From assembly GCF_019703515.2 (NCBI RefSeq), contig NC_059365.1:41188501-41252500 (forward strand): a stretch of DNA of 64,000 nt, written 5' to 3'. Within the stretch, counting starts at the first letter, position 1; the number at the start of each line of letters is the position of its first letter. This document shows, piece after piece, positions 22,641-33,889 of the stretch. Made by a program: the position numbers and the translations under genes. Below the pieces are notes generated by a model. It was not told where the DNA came from. It made no database searches and saw only the letters and a list, made by a program, of their open reading frames with translations. Source of the stretch: Myxocyprinus asiaticus (Eukaryota > Chordata > Actinopteri > Cypriniformes > Catostomidae).

Positions 22641-23530
22641 ATCATGTAGCCCAGTGCTTCTCAACTGGTTTTGATTCAGGACACAGATTTTACATTGGGT
22701 ATCTAGTGGCATCCAACATAGAACCAAAATTGTTTGTCGTACAAAAGTAAAGCATTAAATTATATTCAGATTACCATGCAAAGGCTCAACAATATATAAA
22801 ATGACTGGAAATTAAAAAGGGGGCAAAAAAGGGTTATAATAGCCTAACATATAGAATAAACACTGGGCCAAATATTGTATTGGTAATAGCCAGAAGTGAC
22901 AAATTATTTGCACCAAAATGCTTTTGATCAAGTTTGATTGGATGCACAGCCTTTGATGTCAATGGAAATATATATGAAACTTTTTCTTCTTTTTAAAAGT
23001 TGATAATCCTATTTATTTTGTTATCTTACCTATGCATGTAGCATTGTTTTTCCTCTTAAGTCTGTGACCTTAATACAATGTAAGAAATGTTCATAATTTT
23101 ACCGAAAAAATAATGTAAAATTGCTACAGGAAAAAAAAAAATTGTTTAATGCACTATTTTAGTGTCAAGTGTTTCCCTGATGGCGTTTTGTGTTTGTGTA
23201 AGTGACACTGCACTGTCTCTTCATATCTATTGGCCATTGCTGCTGGAAGAGACACTGTTGAGGAAATTCATGTCATCATGTGGCCTTTTGATGACCTGTA
23301 ATAGGCTTCTACAGGGTTAACAGTGCATTTAAATGTGCAAAGTTGCTTTAGTTGCAATATGTCTTTTAAGGTGAATTTCTTGTGACCACAGCTGCCAATT
23401 TTGTATCATTTTTTTTAATGCACTGTTTTACCGTAAATTGAACTGCATTTTTTTAAGTATGGTGGTTAACAGTACATTTAAAAGTGCAGAATTTTGTAGT
23501 TCCAGTAGGTTGGTATATTAACATTATATC
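22641..23530. other. AT-rich, no gene recognised
   Basis: Contains two similar patches around 23315-23350 and 23460-23500 ('ttaacagt(g/a)catttaaa(t/a)gtgca'), probably debris of one repeat. Confidence 0.4.
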
Positions 23531-23538
23531 ATGATATA

Positions 23539-24398
23539 CACTGATGAGCCAAAACATTATGACCACCTGCCTAATATGCTGTTGGTCCTCTGCATGCCAC
23601 CAAAACAGTGCCTACCTGCTGAGGCATGGACCCTACAAGACCCCTGAAGGTGTCCTTTGGTATCTGGCACCAAGACATTAGCAGCAGATCCTTCAAGTCC
23701 TGTAAGTTGCGAGGTGGAGCTGCGGTGGATCAGACTTGTTGGTCCAGCACATCCCACAGATGGGGAATTTGGAGGAAATGGGACTCATCTGACCAGACGA
23801 CCTTCTTCCACTGCTCCAAGGTCCAGTTCTGATGCTCGCGTGCCCATTGTAGGCGTTTTCGACGGTGGACAGGTGTCATCATGGGCACTCTGACAGGTCT
23901 GCGGCTACGCAGCCCCATACGCAGCAGGGTACAATGCACTGTGTGCTTTGACACATTCCTCCCATAAACATCATTACAATTTTCTGGGACTTGTGCCACA
24001 GTAGACCTTCTGTCAGTTCGGACCAGACAGGATAGCTTTTGTTGCCCTTGAGCATCCATGAGCCTTGGGCGCCCAACACCCTGTCGCCAGTTTGTGGTTT
24101 GTCCCTCCTCGGTTCACTGTCAGTAGGTACTCACCACTGCTGACTGGGAGCACCCCAGAAGCCTTGCCATTTCAGAGATGCTCTGACCCAGTTGTCTGGC
24201 CATAACAATTTGGCCCTTGTCAAAGTCGCTCAGGTCTTTACTCCTGCCCATTTCTCCTGCATTCAACATGCTGACTACGAGAACTGATTGTTCACTTACC
24301 ATATAATCTACTCAGACCTTGACATGTGGCCTTGTTAGGAGATGATCAATGTTATTTGCTTCACCTGTGAGTGGTCATAATGTTTTGACTCATCAGTG
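23539..24398 (-). mobile_element. Tc1-like transposon (family T2), internally deleted
   Basis: Perfect-looking TIRs 'cactgatgagccaaaacatt' and, complemented, 'cactgatgagtcaaaacatt', each flanked by TA (23537-23538, 24399-24400). At 860 bp it is several hundred bases shorter than a full Tc1. Related copies are at 29776-30978 and 52618-52926. Confidence 0.85.
23730..24302 (-). pseudogene. Tc1-like transposase pseudogene, catalytic core deleted
   Basis: Reads on the minus strand. Residues from 24302 down to 24120 form the DNA-binding N-terminus ([20 protein letters not shown], then [20 protein letters not shown], a helix-turn-helix). After a frame break, 24059 down to 23730 holds the RRPVRVPMMTP region, REHQNWTLEQWKKVVWSDES with the first catalytic Asp, and then jumps straight to LWDVLDQQV, which normally follows the third catalytic residue. 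The section with the second Asp and the NPIE motif is gone. The deletion does not shift the frame, which is unusual, but it removes activity. The element could only have moved using enzyme supplied by a full copy. Confidence 0.85.
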
Positions 24399-24486
24399 TA
24401 TATGGTTGTAAACTGTAAACAGGGAGAGGGTTAATTTTAGAATGTATCACACTTAAGATTACAGAATACATGCTATAAAATGTAAT

Positions 24487-24719
24487 TTTAATGGGTAAGG
24501 ATGGGCAAGGATGAGGCGGGTACTGGCTTAGCAGTCAACAAAACTTTTAATGAAATAAATCAACTTAAACACACAGACACACACACAGCAGCCACGTGTG
24601 CATTTCTCTTTCTAGAACTGGTGCCTTGAACTCGTCTTTATCCCCCTCCCGGCTGATTAGAACAATTCAGGGCTGGGCATGCATCCTCACGGCCCGGCCA
24701 CGCCCTCCTCCTCGTCACA
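24487..24719 (-). repeat. TRIM 3' LTR
   Basis: Matches 25139-25410 block by block: 'gggcaagga(t/g)gaggcggg', 'ggctgatt', 'cggccc(g/a)gcca(c/t)gccctcctcctc'. Shorter than the other LTR because of a shorter CA tract and small deletions. Confidence 0.75.
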
Positions 24720-24859
24720 CTCCTCCACCGCCCAACTCAGGCCGGGGAAACCTCCGGCATGACGTACTCCCTTCCCTTCCTGGAGGGGAGGTGTTGCCCT
24801 TCCAGCTGTCCATCTGCCTCTCTGGAGCCCTGGGAGAGGCAAGGGGAGGGAGAGAGAGA

Positions 24860-25090
24860 GACAGAGAGAAAAACTCGCTTGCCGGTCCCCGGACACGCCG
24901 TTGCCTGGTCCACAGCCACTCCTCCGCCCTCTGGCGGACGACAGCTGCTCCTCTCCTGGTGGATGGCAGCGAGTCCTCTGATTCCTGGTGGACAGAACGG
25001 CTCCTCCCCTTCCTGGTGGACGGCAGCGGTTCCTCTGACTCCCAGCGGCCGGCAGCGACTCCTCCATCCCCTGGCAGACGGCAGCAGTGA
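24860..25090 (-). repeat. Internal minisatellite-like repeats of the TRIM
   Basis: Imperfect units of about 30 bp with cores 'ggtggacggcagcg' / 'ctcctc(t/c)gactccc'. Similar repeat cores occur inside the relatives at 29390-29550 and 43385-43515. The frames across it on both strands are repetitive and not genes. Confidence 0.65.
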
Positions 25091-25120
25091 GGACTCCACG
25101 ACAGTGCATCCTTCCTCCTT

Positions 25121-25138
25121 CCCAGGTTTCGGCACCAA
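25121..25138 (-). other. TRIM primer binding site
   Basis: On the minus strand reads TTGGTGCCGAAACCTGGG, starting within a base of the LTR end. It has the TGG start expected of a site complementary to a tRNA 3' CCA end; which tRNA is not determined here. Confidence 0.65.
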
Positions 25139-25410
25139 TATAACAGGGTAACGTGGGCAAGGAGGAGGCGGGAACCGGCTGAAGAGTAAACGTAACTTTT
25201 AATAACATAAATGTCCTTGAATCAACTTAAAACAACATTAAACACATAGACACACACACACACACACACACACACAGTGCGGCTGCATGCGTCTCTCTCT
25301 CTCTTGAACTGGCATCCCCGGCTCCTCTTTATCCCTCTACCGGCTGATTGGGCTGATTCAGTACTGGGTGTCCATCGTTTCGGCCCAGCCATGCCCTCCT
25401 CCTCATCACA
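25139..25410 (-). repeat. TRIM 5' LTR
   Basis: 272-bp partner of 24487-24719, containing a (CA)n tract (25251-25276) and CT-rich run. On the minus strand it begins TGTGATGAGG next to the duplication GTAAT. Confidence 0.75.
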
Positions 25411-25415
25411 GTAAT

Positions 25416-26207
25416 GTGCAGCGTGAAGCATTTACATATTTCCATTGATCATAGTATAAATAATGGGGGGGTTGTACTTGCTTGTTTTGATTATTGGGGT
25501 GGTTACACCCCCCTGGAATCTACGCCCCTGAAGGAAACACATCTTTGAAATGAGTTTGTGCTCCTGGGTGAAACAAGAACATCCATCACATGTATTCCAA
25601 TTCACACACAAATGACTCTTATGAACCGATTCTTTTTAGCTACTCAAAACAGACAGAGCAAATATTGTAGTCCGACAAACAAATTACTCTTATGAACCTA
25701 TTCTTTTTAGTGAATCAAAACAAACAGCGCATCCAGTGTAGTCGAAAATGAAGTGGTTCTTTTAATAAATCGTTCAAAAAGACTCACAAACTGACTGACT
25801 AATTTTCCTTATCCAAGCTGTTTTTAAAGAGACATATTTGCAACAAGTTGTTTTTTGTAATATTAATTTATAAAAAAGCAAAACATATCATTTCTCAGCA
25901 AATAATCAGAGTAATGGCAAGTAGCATGTAAACAGGATTGAAGTGGTTGGCCCAAATCATGTAAACATCTTAATCTAATTATTCTTTATACTCTGATTAT
26001 TGCAATAATCAGAGTACTGGTGTACATGTAAGCGTAGACACTACTGTCTGTAACCCATTATTGGGTTGCGACTCACCAGTTTAGAACCATTAATCTAGCC
26101 AAAAATGGAGCTATGAAAATAATTAAAATCCTCTGGCTGCATTTTTGTATTTCTAATTATGTTACAAGAATTAGTTGTTGATTGATTAAAATGAAGAAGA
26201 AGAAAAA

Positions 26208-26210
<3 letters not shown>
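25416..26210. other. Repeat fragments; local 70-bp duplication
   Basis: 25495-25530 looks like a hAT end (complement starts 'caggggcgtagattccag'). 25611-25680 and 25682-25750 are tandem copies around 'actcttatgaacc(g/t)attctttttag'. No gene. Confidence 0.45.

Positions 26211-26211
<1 letters not shown>

Positions 26212-26268
<57 letters not shown>
26212..26268. repeat. (AT)n microsatellite
   Basis: About 28 AT/TA dinucleotides. Confidence 0.97.
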
Positions 26269-26272
<4 letters not shown>

Positions 26273-26502
26273 GACTTCTGTGAATATACCAAATAGTCAA
26301 TGATTTTGCTAATAGAAACAAAAGGTGTGTGAATTACATGGGGTGTAAATATCGTTTTCTGTGCTAAGGGTCTGGGTGTGGGTATGGTTCATGGCAAGTC
26401 CAGCAGTCCACACCTGGACTGGAGTGAAACGGAATATGGGCTGAACTCTGGATCTCTGAAGCTGAGGCCAGCCAGCAGAAGACAGAGGAGTTCAGGGTCA
26501 GG

Positions 26503-26530
26503 AGAGAGAGAGAGAGAGAGAGAGACAGAG

Positions 26531-26594
<64 letters not shown>
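26503..26594. repeat. (GA)n microsatellite
   Basis: GA array with a few interruptions (gagacagagaaaaagaga near 26521-26538). Confidence 0.97.
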
Positions 26595-26599
<5 letters not shown>

Positions 26600-27093
26600 C
26601 ACTCACACAGACAGTTTCACACAGTAATGTGTTTCAAAGCTGTTCCCTCTGCAGGGGTAAAAAAACACTCGATCACTTTATATCTCGAGAAATCCTGAGA
26701 CCTCACACTAACCCTGCAGATTACAGATTAGTGAGCATTGGTCAATATGATTTAGATGTGAAGACGAATCTGACCATTTTAAACTTCAGTTTTAAGGAAC
26801 TGAACTCTATGACAATTGGCTTACAGATCTTTAAAAATGGCCCTCATAAATATGAAATTGTCTAGTTATACTCCAACACTTGTGCAAGAAAAAGCCTGAA
26901 TTCAGTCAAAATAGATGATTCAATGGTTCTTTGCAGCACTTTAGGTTCAGCAAAGAACCCTCACATCAAGAACCAATTATCACTGAGTTGACTGCATTTG
27001 TTCTTTGAAGATTATACAAATTCTTTGATGTCACATATTATAGGTTCTTTAAAGAAACCATATATGGTTTTCTAAAGAAATAGAGAGTTTTTT

Positions 27094-27125
<32 letters not shown>

Positions 27126-28565
27126 TTTGATTTGTGGAACATAAAAATGTTCTCCCATGTCTTAAAACCTTTGTGAAGTTTCAATCAATTTCTATATTTC
27201 TTAAGAAAAAAGTGTCTCTTTGCTGTTAAATGTTAACCAATCCATAGGATAGATACATTTATATTACTTATTGTGATCTTATACAAATATTGACAATGTC
27301 TGGAATTGTATTAGATACAGTATTTCTTAGCAACACCAAAATATGGCTTTTCTCATTCTTCTGTGTTCTTATGTTCTTGTGGACTTGTTTGATGTCGTCA
27401 TCATCTACTGCTGAACTTATATTCCAGTACTCAAGAAAGCAAGTACCAAGAATGCATAAAATTACGTGGTACTACGGTGGCAGAGTATCTTTGTGTTTTC
27501 CCTCAAGAGTTCCGCTAGACCATTCTCTGTGTTCTTTGCTTTGAGAAACAGCCTATGTTTCCTTCTCGACAGCTCTGGCCACGGGACAGTGCTCATGGCC
27601 TGCTGGGAGAGGGAAAATAACATTAACATTAATTCATTAACCTTTGAACTGGGTGTCAATTTAGTCAGGATTTAGATGTCTTTCTCTCTCACACACACAC
27701 TGAAAAAAGATTTTGTGGTGAAGTAATTATATCAGGAAAGATTAAGTAATTTCTACATTAAATAAGTAAGTTTAAACATGAACTTGATTAAGTAAATTCT
27801 ACATTTGTACTCAATTTAAGCATGTAAAAATGTTATTTATGATTGTTATATTTACAATGTGTCATCATGTGTCAGTCTTAAAGTAGAAAACCTTGTCATA
27901 TTTATTTTCTAATGTGAGTAAATTTCATTGGTAATTAAAATAAGTAAATTATACTTAACTTTTCAAAGCTGGTATTCCCAGCATGCACCAGGCTTGAATA
28001 ATGAATGAAGTTTAATTTCTACTCAAAATTAACTGTTCATGATCAAACAAAATTTTTTATTGTTACCATCATCGTGTTTTGTGCACTAAGTATTGAGGTC
28101 TGCTTGTGCAACTCACCTTTTCTCTGTTGTCGGTAATGCAAGGTGACGTTGTCTAATTGACTTCATAGCATGCAATAAGCTTTCCTGTGGAAAGCTCAAA
28201 ATGTGAAATGTTCATATTAAATGTTCATTTAAATTTTACTAAGTTTCTTTAATAACCTGTTGAAGCTCATGCCTCCCCACACATGCCTGACATCATTTTG
28301 CTTGTAACATTTTGCTTGTAACATTTTTGGACAGCAGACTATATAGTAAATGTGAACGAATGTAAGCAAAGTGACGTCAGGCCCATATACATCATTTTTG
28401 TTAGTATTTGGAAGTAAAAGGTACCGTATTACCTGCATTTTTAGTTTTAAATTTAAATACATTTTAATTTAACTTACATTTAAAATTTTGAGTTAAATTT
28501 ACTTACTTTAATCAATATTATTTCATGAAGTTAAGCAGATTTTACCAAATTTTATACCATTAAAA
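26600..28565. other. AT-rich region, no gene recognised
   Basis: Includes a family with repeated 'ggttcttt(g/a)aagaa' motifs (26930-27075, also 51060-51130) and a (TTTA)n tract at 27096-27124. Reading frames around 27290-27680 overlap on both strands and lack domain features. Confidence 0.4.
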
Positions 28566-28570
28566 TTTAC

Positions 28571-28904
28571 GGCAACACTTCACAATAAGGTTCCATTTGT
28601 TAACATTAGTTAATGTATTAGTAATAATGAACAAACAATGAACAATATATATATATATTTTTACAGCATTTATTAACCTTAGTTAGTAAAAATACAATTG
28701 TCCATTGTTAGTTCATGTTAGTTCACAGTGCATTAACTAATGTTATCTAATACAACTTTTGATTTTAAAAATGTATTAGTATATGTTGAAAATAACATTA
28801 ACCAAAATAAGTAAATGCTATAAAAGTATTGTTCATTGTTAGTTCATGATAACTTATGTTGTTAACTAATGTTAACAAATGGAACCTTGTTGTAAATTGT
28901 TACC
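28571..28904. mobile_element. Foldback MITE
   Basis: The left 'aaggttccatttgttaac' and right 'gttaacaaatggaacctt' are exact complements, within arms of roughly 40 bp. The interior has repeated 'gttcattgttagttcatg' blocks. This is a common fish repeat type; 334 bp, no frame. Confidence 0.75.
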
Positions 28905-28991
28905 AAATGTACTTAAATAATAATAAGAAAAGAACCATACAAAAACTTGCAAAATAAAAATGAAGTAAGTCTTACTAATAATTTTTTTCAG

Positions 28992-29258
28992 CACACACAC
29001 ACACATGTTGGTCTGCCTATCATTATGAGGACTTTCCAAAAGCATAATGATTTTTATACTGTACAAACTATAGATTCTATCCCCTAAACCTAACCCTCAC
29101 AGAAACCTTTTTGCATTTTTACATTTTCAAAAAAACATCATCATTTATCATTTATCATTTTAAGTGATTTAAATTATGGGAACACTAGAAATGTCCTCAT
29201 AAACCACATTTATAGCATAATACCCTAGTAATTACCAGTTTGTAACCTAAAAAAACAT
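28992..29258 (-). repeat. GT-associated repeat (family G), copy 1
   Basis: Reverse copy of the unit at 45730-46010: (CA)n, 'tatcattatgaggac', 'ctaaacctaaccctcac', 'tagaaatgtcctcataaacc', 'ttaccagtttgtaacct'. Its other CA/GT flank is replaced by SINE sequence. Confidence 0.75.
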
Positions 29259-29335
29259 CCACGCACAACTCACCACGCGCCCCACCGAGGGCGAACCACA
29301 TTATAGGGACCACGAGGAGGTTACCACATGTGAGA
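29259..29335 (-). repeat. Cyprinid tRNA-derived SINE, internal fragment
   Basis: 'gcgccccaccgagggcgaa' and 'cattatagggaccacgagga' belong to the body of the SINE whose tRNA-like head is at 43712-43905. The fragment joins TRIM sequence at a GA tract. Confidence 0.6.
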
Positions 29336-29712
29336 GAGAGGAGAGAGAGAGAAGAACTTGCTCGCCGGCTCCCGGACACGCTGTCGCCCGGTCCTCAACC
29401 ACTCCTCTGCTCTCTGGTGGACACCAGCTCGCTCCTCCCCAGGCGGACGGAACCGCTCCTCCCCTTCTCGGCAGATGGCCACGGTTCCTCCGACTCTCGG
29501 CGGCCAGCAGCGACACCTCCGTTCCCAGGCAGACGGCAGCGGCTGCTCCACAACAGCACAAAACAAACGCAGACACACATGCAACACGGCCGTGTGCGTC
29601 TCTCACGATCCGGCGTCTCTGGCTGCCCTTTATCTCGCTCTCCCGCTGATCAGCTGATTCAGCGCCAGCCATGCTCAATCACGGCCCAGCCACGCCCTCC
29701 TCCTCATCACAA
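29336..29712 (-). mobile_element. Truncated TRIM copy
   Basis: Internal minisatellite region (29390-29555) followed by one LTR running to 'cctcctcctcatcaca' at 29710. The primer-site side of the LTR junction is deleted and the other LTR is missing. Confidence 0.7.
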
Positions 29713-29815
29713 TAACCAATTCACAGGAGTCCTTTTTTATGAATAAGACTACACTGGTCCTGTTCTCTCTCTGTATACCGATTAGCCAAAACATTATGAC
29801 CACTCACAGGTGAAG

Positions 29816-30007
29816 TGGTGGTGGCGTAGTGGACTAAAGCACTGAACTGGTAAGCAAAACTTGTTGGTTCAATTCCCACAGCCACCGCCATTGTGTCCTT
29901 GAGCAAGGCACTTAACTCTAGGTTGCTCCAGGGGGATTGTCCCTGTAATAAGGGCACTGTAAGTCACTTTGGATAAAAGCATCTGCCAAATGCATAAATG
30001 TAAATGT
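29816..30007 (+). mobile_element. tRNA-derived SINE inside the Tc1
   Basis: A polymerase III box A-like (ggcgtagtggactaaag) and box B-like (ggttcaattccc) head is followed by 'ttgagcaaggcacttaactc' and the tail 'ctttggataaaagc...aaatgtaaatgt'. A perfect 8-bp duplication aggtgaag flanks it (29808-29815, 30008-30015). 192 bp. Confidence 0.8.
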
Positions 30008-30071
30008 AGGTGAAGCGAATAACATTAGTAATCTCCTAACAAGGCCACATATCAAGGTCTGGGTAGATTAG

Positions 30072-30900
30072 ATGGTAAGCAAACAATCAGTTCTCATAGT
30101 CAACGTGTTGAATGCAGGAGAAATGGGCAGGAGTAAAGACCTGACCGACTTTGACAAGGGCCAAATTGTTATGGCCAGACGACTAGGTCAGAGCATCTCT
30201 AAAACGGCAAGACTTGTGGGGTGCTCCCAGTCAGCAGTGGTGAGTACCTACTGACAGTGGTCCAAGGAGGGACAAACCACAAACCGGCAACAGGGTGTTG
30301 GGCGCCCAAGGCTCATTGATATGTAAGGGCAACAAAGACTATCCCGTCTGTTCCAAACAAACAGAAGGTCTGCTGTGGCACAGGAAAGTTTTATTGATGG
30401 TTACAGGAGGAATGTGTGCATCACACCCTGCTGCATATGGGGCTGCATAGCCGCAGACTGGCCAGAGTGCCCATGATGACCCCTGTCCACTGTTGAAAAC
30501 GCCTACAATGGGCACACGAGCGTCGGAATTGGACCTAGGAGCAGTGGAAGAAGGTCGCCTGGTCCAATGAGTCCTGTTTTCTTTTACATCATGTGGATGT
30601 CAATTTGACACGTGCCACCTACCTTAACATTGTTGCAGACCAAGTACACCCCTTCATGGCAGTGGTATTCCTGATGGCAGTGGCCTCTTTCAGCAGGATA
30701 ATCTGCCACACTGAACACATTGTTTGGGAATGGTTTGAAGAACATGATGAAGAGTGCAAGGTGTTGCCCAGGCCTCCAAATTCCCCATCTGTGGGATGTG
30801 CTGGACCAACAAGTCTGATCCACGTGACTCCAACTCGCAGCTTACAGGACTTGAAGGCTCTGTTGCTAATGACTTGGTGCCAGATACCACAGGACAGCAG
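30072..30900 (+). pseudogene. Tc1-like transposase pseudogene
   Basis: An open N-terminal frame at 30072-30254 holds the DNA-binding part ([20 protein letters not shown], then [20 protein letters not shown]) and ends at a TGA. Beyond it, order and wording follow a Tc1 transposase in shifting frames: a GVGRPRLID-like linker near 30295-30320, the WSNES-like first acidic site near 30560-30575 (Asp changed in this copy), and a LWDVLDQQV-like end near 30793-30820. Stops and frameshifts break it. It retains more of the middle than the 23.7-kb copy but is equally inactive. The start at 30072 agrees with the 24302 start of the reverse copy. Confidence 0.8.
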
Positions 30901-30999
30901 AGTCCATGCCTCAGCAGGTCAGCGCTGTTTTGGCAGCACGCGGAGGACCAACAGCATATTAGTTTTGGCTCATCAGTGTACTGTATATGTATAGATCCA

Positions 31000-31655
31000 A
31001 TGAAGAGAATGCGAGATTAAGACATGTTGTCTAGTTGCTCTCAATATACTGTATTAAATTAGTGTTAGGTTGTGATCTCATCATAACTCAATTCATACTA
31101 CATAACTTGTTTAAAACTTTATTGTTGAAGAAGCAGGAGTGCAGTGCAATAAATATTGGTGCAGTAAACACTGGTTTGTTTAAACCCAGTCTCATGAGAA
31201 GTTGGAATAATATTATGAGATGGCAAAATCGTAAGAAATCGTTGTTGTACGAGTTTGCTTGTGCAAAAACGTTCAACTTTTACACCCATAGAAAAAAAAA
31301 AAAAAAAAAACAACAAGCGATGTTATTATGATTTTTACTAAGATATAACCACTAACCTAAACATAAACCCATAAAAAGAAACCCCACACCTAAATTCTAA
31401 ACCTAACAATGATTTTAATAGTTAAATACCTTTTGTGAATTACGGAAGAATGAAAACATTGGATTTGTAACGAGACTAGGGAAGCTGACATTATAAACAC
31501 TGACTATATAAAGAGTGTAGAGTTAGTTATGTGTGTTTCAGTGTTGTGTAAAAACAAACCAAATGCCATCAACAGAGCCAAACTGTTTTCAGTACCGCAG
31601 CTGTCCAGCAGAGCCATCAGCAACTGCTGCAAACCCTCAGAAGCTACATCTCACA
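31000..31655. other. No gene recognised
   Basis: AT-rich; an A18-type run at about 31290-31310 and a 'ccactaacctaaacataaac' patch typical of repeat debris. Confidence 0.4.
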
Positions 31656-32420
31656 TCAAATCAAATCATTTTTATTTGTATAGCACTTTTCACAACACAC
31701 ATCGTTTCAAAGCATCTTTACAGAAAATTATGCTGTAATGTCTTCAAAAAGTATTAGTCTTGAATCCCCCAATGAACAAGCCAAAGGCAACTGGCAAGGA
31801 TCTGAAAACTCCATAAGATGTTAGTTAATGGAGAAAAAAAAAACCTTGGGAGATACCAGGCTCAGCTGAGGGAACCACTTCCCCTCTGGCTATACAGCAT
31901 GAATATAATGCCAATATTAGTTATCTATGTGTAATACAAGTAATGTGTTAATTGAGTTAACTGAGTTGGTGAGCAATGTTTAAATCTAAAGGGACTTTAA
32001 GATTAATATTTAAGTGTTTTTGAAGTCCATCCCAATCTGACTGTGGAAGTGCACATACTCTAGATGCAGTGTCCTTTTTTAGTTGGCTGATGAAGGCTTT
32101 AGTTGGCATTAATTTATTTATTTGTTCAATGTGTTCCATTTTAAGATAGTGTAGTTCATTCTATGACTAAGATGATGCAAGCAGAGGTCACTGAAGTGTG
32201 CCTCGCAGTCTGGCTGGAAGCTTGTGGCAGCTGATTTTGGTGAAGTCCATCCCAAGTCCGAAGTGCAGGTAGTGGCCAGTGAAGTGTCCCTTGCTGTACG
32301 GTTGAAGTTTGCAGCAGTTCATCCTCTGTGTAGTCTATCGTTACAGATTAAAGTGATGCAGACAGTGATCAATGAAGCACTCCTCACTGTCTGATTGACA
32401 TTTCCTTTAAACGGAAAGAG
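31656..32420. repeat. Unclassified fish interspersed repeat (family E)
   Basis: 'atttgtatagcacttttcac', 'ctccataagatgtta', 'ccttgggagataccaggctc' and 'ttcccctctggc' in this order belong to a repeat frequent in fish genomes. 32165-32420 holds imperfect copies of a block around 'gatgcag(a)cag(a/t)g(g/a)tca(c/a)tgaag'. No frame. Confidence 0.55.
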
Positions 32421-32732
32421 TGTAAAAAGCTCTTTCTGGAATAAATCTCAGATTTTATTTGTATTTTTGTTTTGCCCCCATTAGAGAATGGCTTTTATCA
32501 ATTTGGACCAAAGAGATCGAGCAAAACGGCCAATGTTTTATGTAACACTAACTATTGGATGGTTTGAGAAGAAGATGGAGTGCAGTATTGCTATCTTCAG
32601 GCTTTCTATCTTGCTACTATAGAGGAAGTGTCTTTTACATGATGTTTCCAGATTCAGTGTCGATGTGAAGAGCCTGATCTGTTGAAAATTATGTGACTCT
32701 AGCTACATTTTTGCAAAATTATATTAAGTGCT

Positions 32733-33105
32733 TCATTAAACGTATCATGGCAGTTCCGAGGTGAAATGTCCACTGTGTGGTGCTAAAATCGTATTACATT
32801 TTCTCTGAAACAGATGGTGCTTGTAAGGCTATCTAGTTTTAAATCAACCTACCTTCCTACCCTAAACCTTAAACATAAACCTAACTGATAGTGTCATAAA
32901 ATCAAACGTGAGAGGAAAAACTCAATTTCTGAAGCAACTATGTTATTTTGTGGTACTATGACACTTTTGGCTCACATGCTCTTCAGGACTCGTACCCCAG
33001 TCCTTTATATCACAAGTGCAACATTCTATCAGTTGAGCTATTTGATCACACTCAAACGAGCTTGTAAATGCAGTTAGTTATGTAATGCTAACATTAAAAT
33101 GTATC
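32733..33105 (-). repeat. tRNA-like containing repeat (family F), copy 1
   Basis: Reverse of 36556-36975. The centre, complemented, has a tRNA-like head ('tagctcaactgatagaatg' as box A, 'gggtacgagtcct' as box B), and both flanks also match the other copy, so the family extends beyond a simple SINE head. Confidence 0.65.
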
Positions 33106-33889
33106 GCTTTAATAAAAGTGTTTAGATGTCATATAATATAGCATCGTATGAGGAACCAGCCTGATTTTATTTTTTATAGCTATTCTTACGTAACATTTAA
33201 CTGTACATAATTGTACATTTGGATAGGTACTGAAATGAGCAATATGGATGTTTTGACAGCATCTAAAACAAAAACATTTTAACGTGTTTACAGCTTTAGA
33301 GATTTATCCATTTTAAGGTTTTTTTCTCAAATATATTTATGATAAATACTATATTTACTGTATACTACTAGTGCTAACGTAACAGGCAATTAATTTTCTT
33401 CACAATAATATTTTTTTCCGAAAAATTACAAAAGACAAGTGCAAAAGTAGTCCAAACAATGATGTGCTGCATTCAATATTCTCCCTGATGACATAAAATA
33501 TATTTGTATGAAGTAGAGAGTGGAATTTAAGTTAATAATCATTGAAAAATCTTCTCCTGGTCCACTCTGTGAAGGCGTCATATCTCACTCTTACAAATAC
33601 ATCTTACATAATATGGCATATCGCAATCCCACAGTCACAAAACACATGAGAGCCAATAAGTATTTTACATGACTAACGTAAAACCTGTGTGTTAACGCTT
33701 CTTAAGGTGACATTTTTTTTATTTTAAAATTAGAGCAGGAGTTTACAGTTATGACTGCTACAGAATAAAATGCTTAAATTTAGGTCTATTCCTCACACAG
33801 AGCACACAGCCCCACTAGTGTCACCAAATGGAATTGCAAAAATCAAGCAGGCTTCAAACGCAGCCTCCGTCATTCCCTTGGGTGAGAGA
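33106..33889. other. AT-rich, no gene recognised
   Basis: No frame or repeat end that I can support. Confidence 0.4.

Larger units (their letters stand above)
24487..25410 (-). mobile_element. Complete miniature LTR retrotransposon (TRIM-like)
   Basis: Two direct repeats (24487-24719 and 25139-25410) flank about 420 bp. On the minus strand the LTRs start TGTGA(C/T)GAGGAGGAGGGC. A perfect 5-bp duplication GTAAT flanks the whole (24482-24486, 25411-25415). Next to the upstream LTR on that strand lies a tRNA-type primer binding site (complement of 25121-25138), and before the other LTR a purine-rich GGCGGTGGAGGAG tract. No gag or pol frame fits, so movement must have used proteins in trans, as for TRIM elements. 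Truncated relatives: 29336-29712 and 43180-43711. Confidence 0.8.
29776..30978 (+). mobile_element. Tc1-like transposon (family T2) with SINE insertion
   Basis: Left TIR 'taccgattagccaaaacatt', right TIR complement 'cactgatgagccaaaacta', flanked by TA (29774-29775, 30979-30980). Without the SINE it is about 1.0 kb. The transposase is on the plus strand. Confidence 0.8.

Noticed and set aside
24596..25208. Long overlapping frames on both strands (up to 173 codons)
   Set aside because: They cross the LTRs and internal minisatellite of the TRIM; Ser/Pro/Arg-rich repetitive translation on both strands, no domain.
26364..26698. Frames in 26364-26698
   Set aside because: Translation of the (GA)n array (Ser-Leu or Arg-Glu runs).
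29301..29746. Frames of 125 and 138 codons
   Set aside because: Same minisatellite-bearing TRIM sequence; mirrored frames on both strands show that low stop density is the cause.
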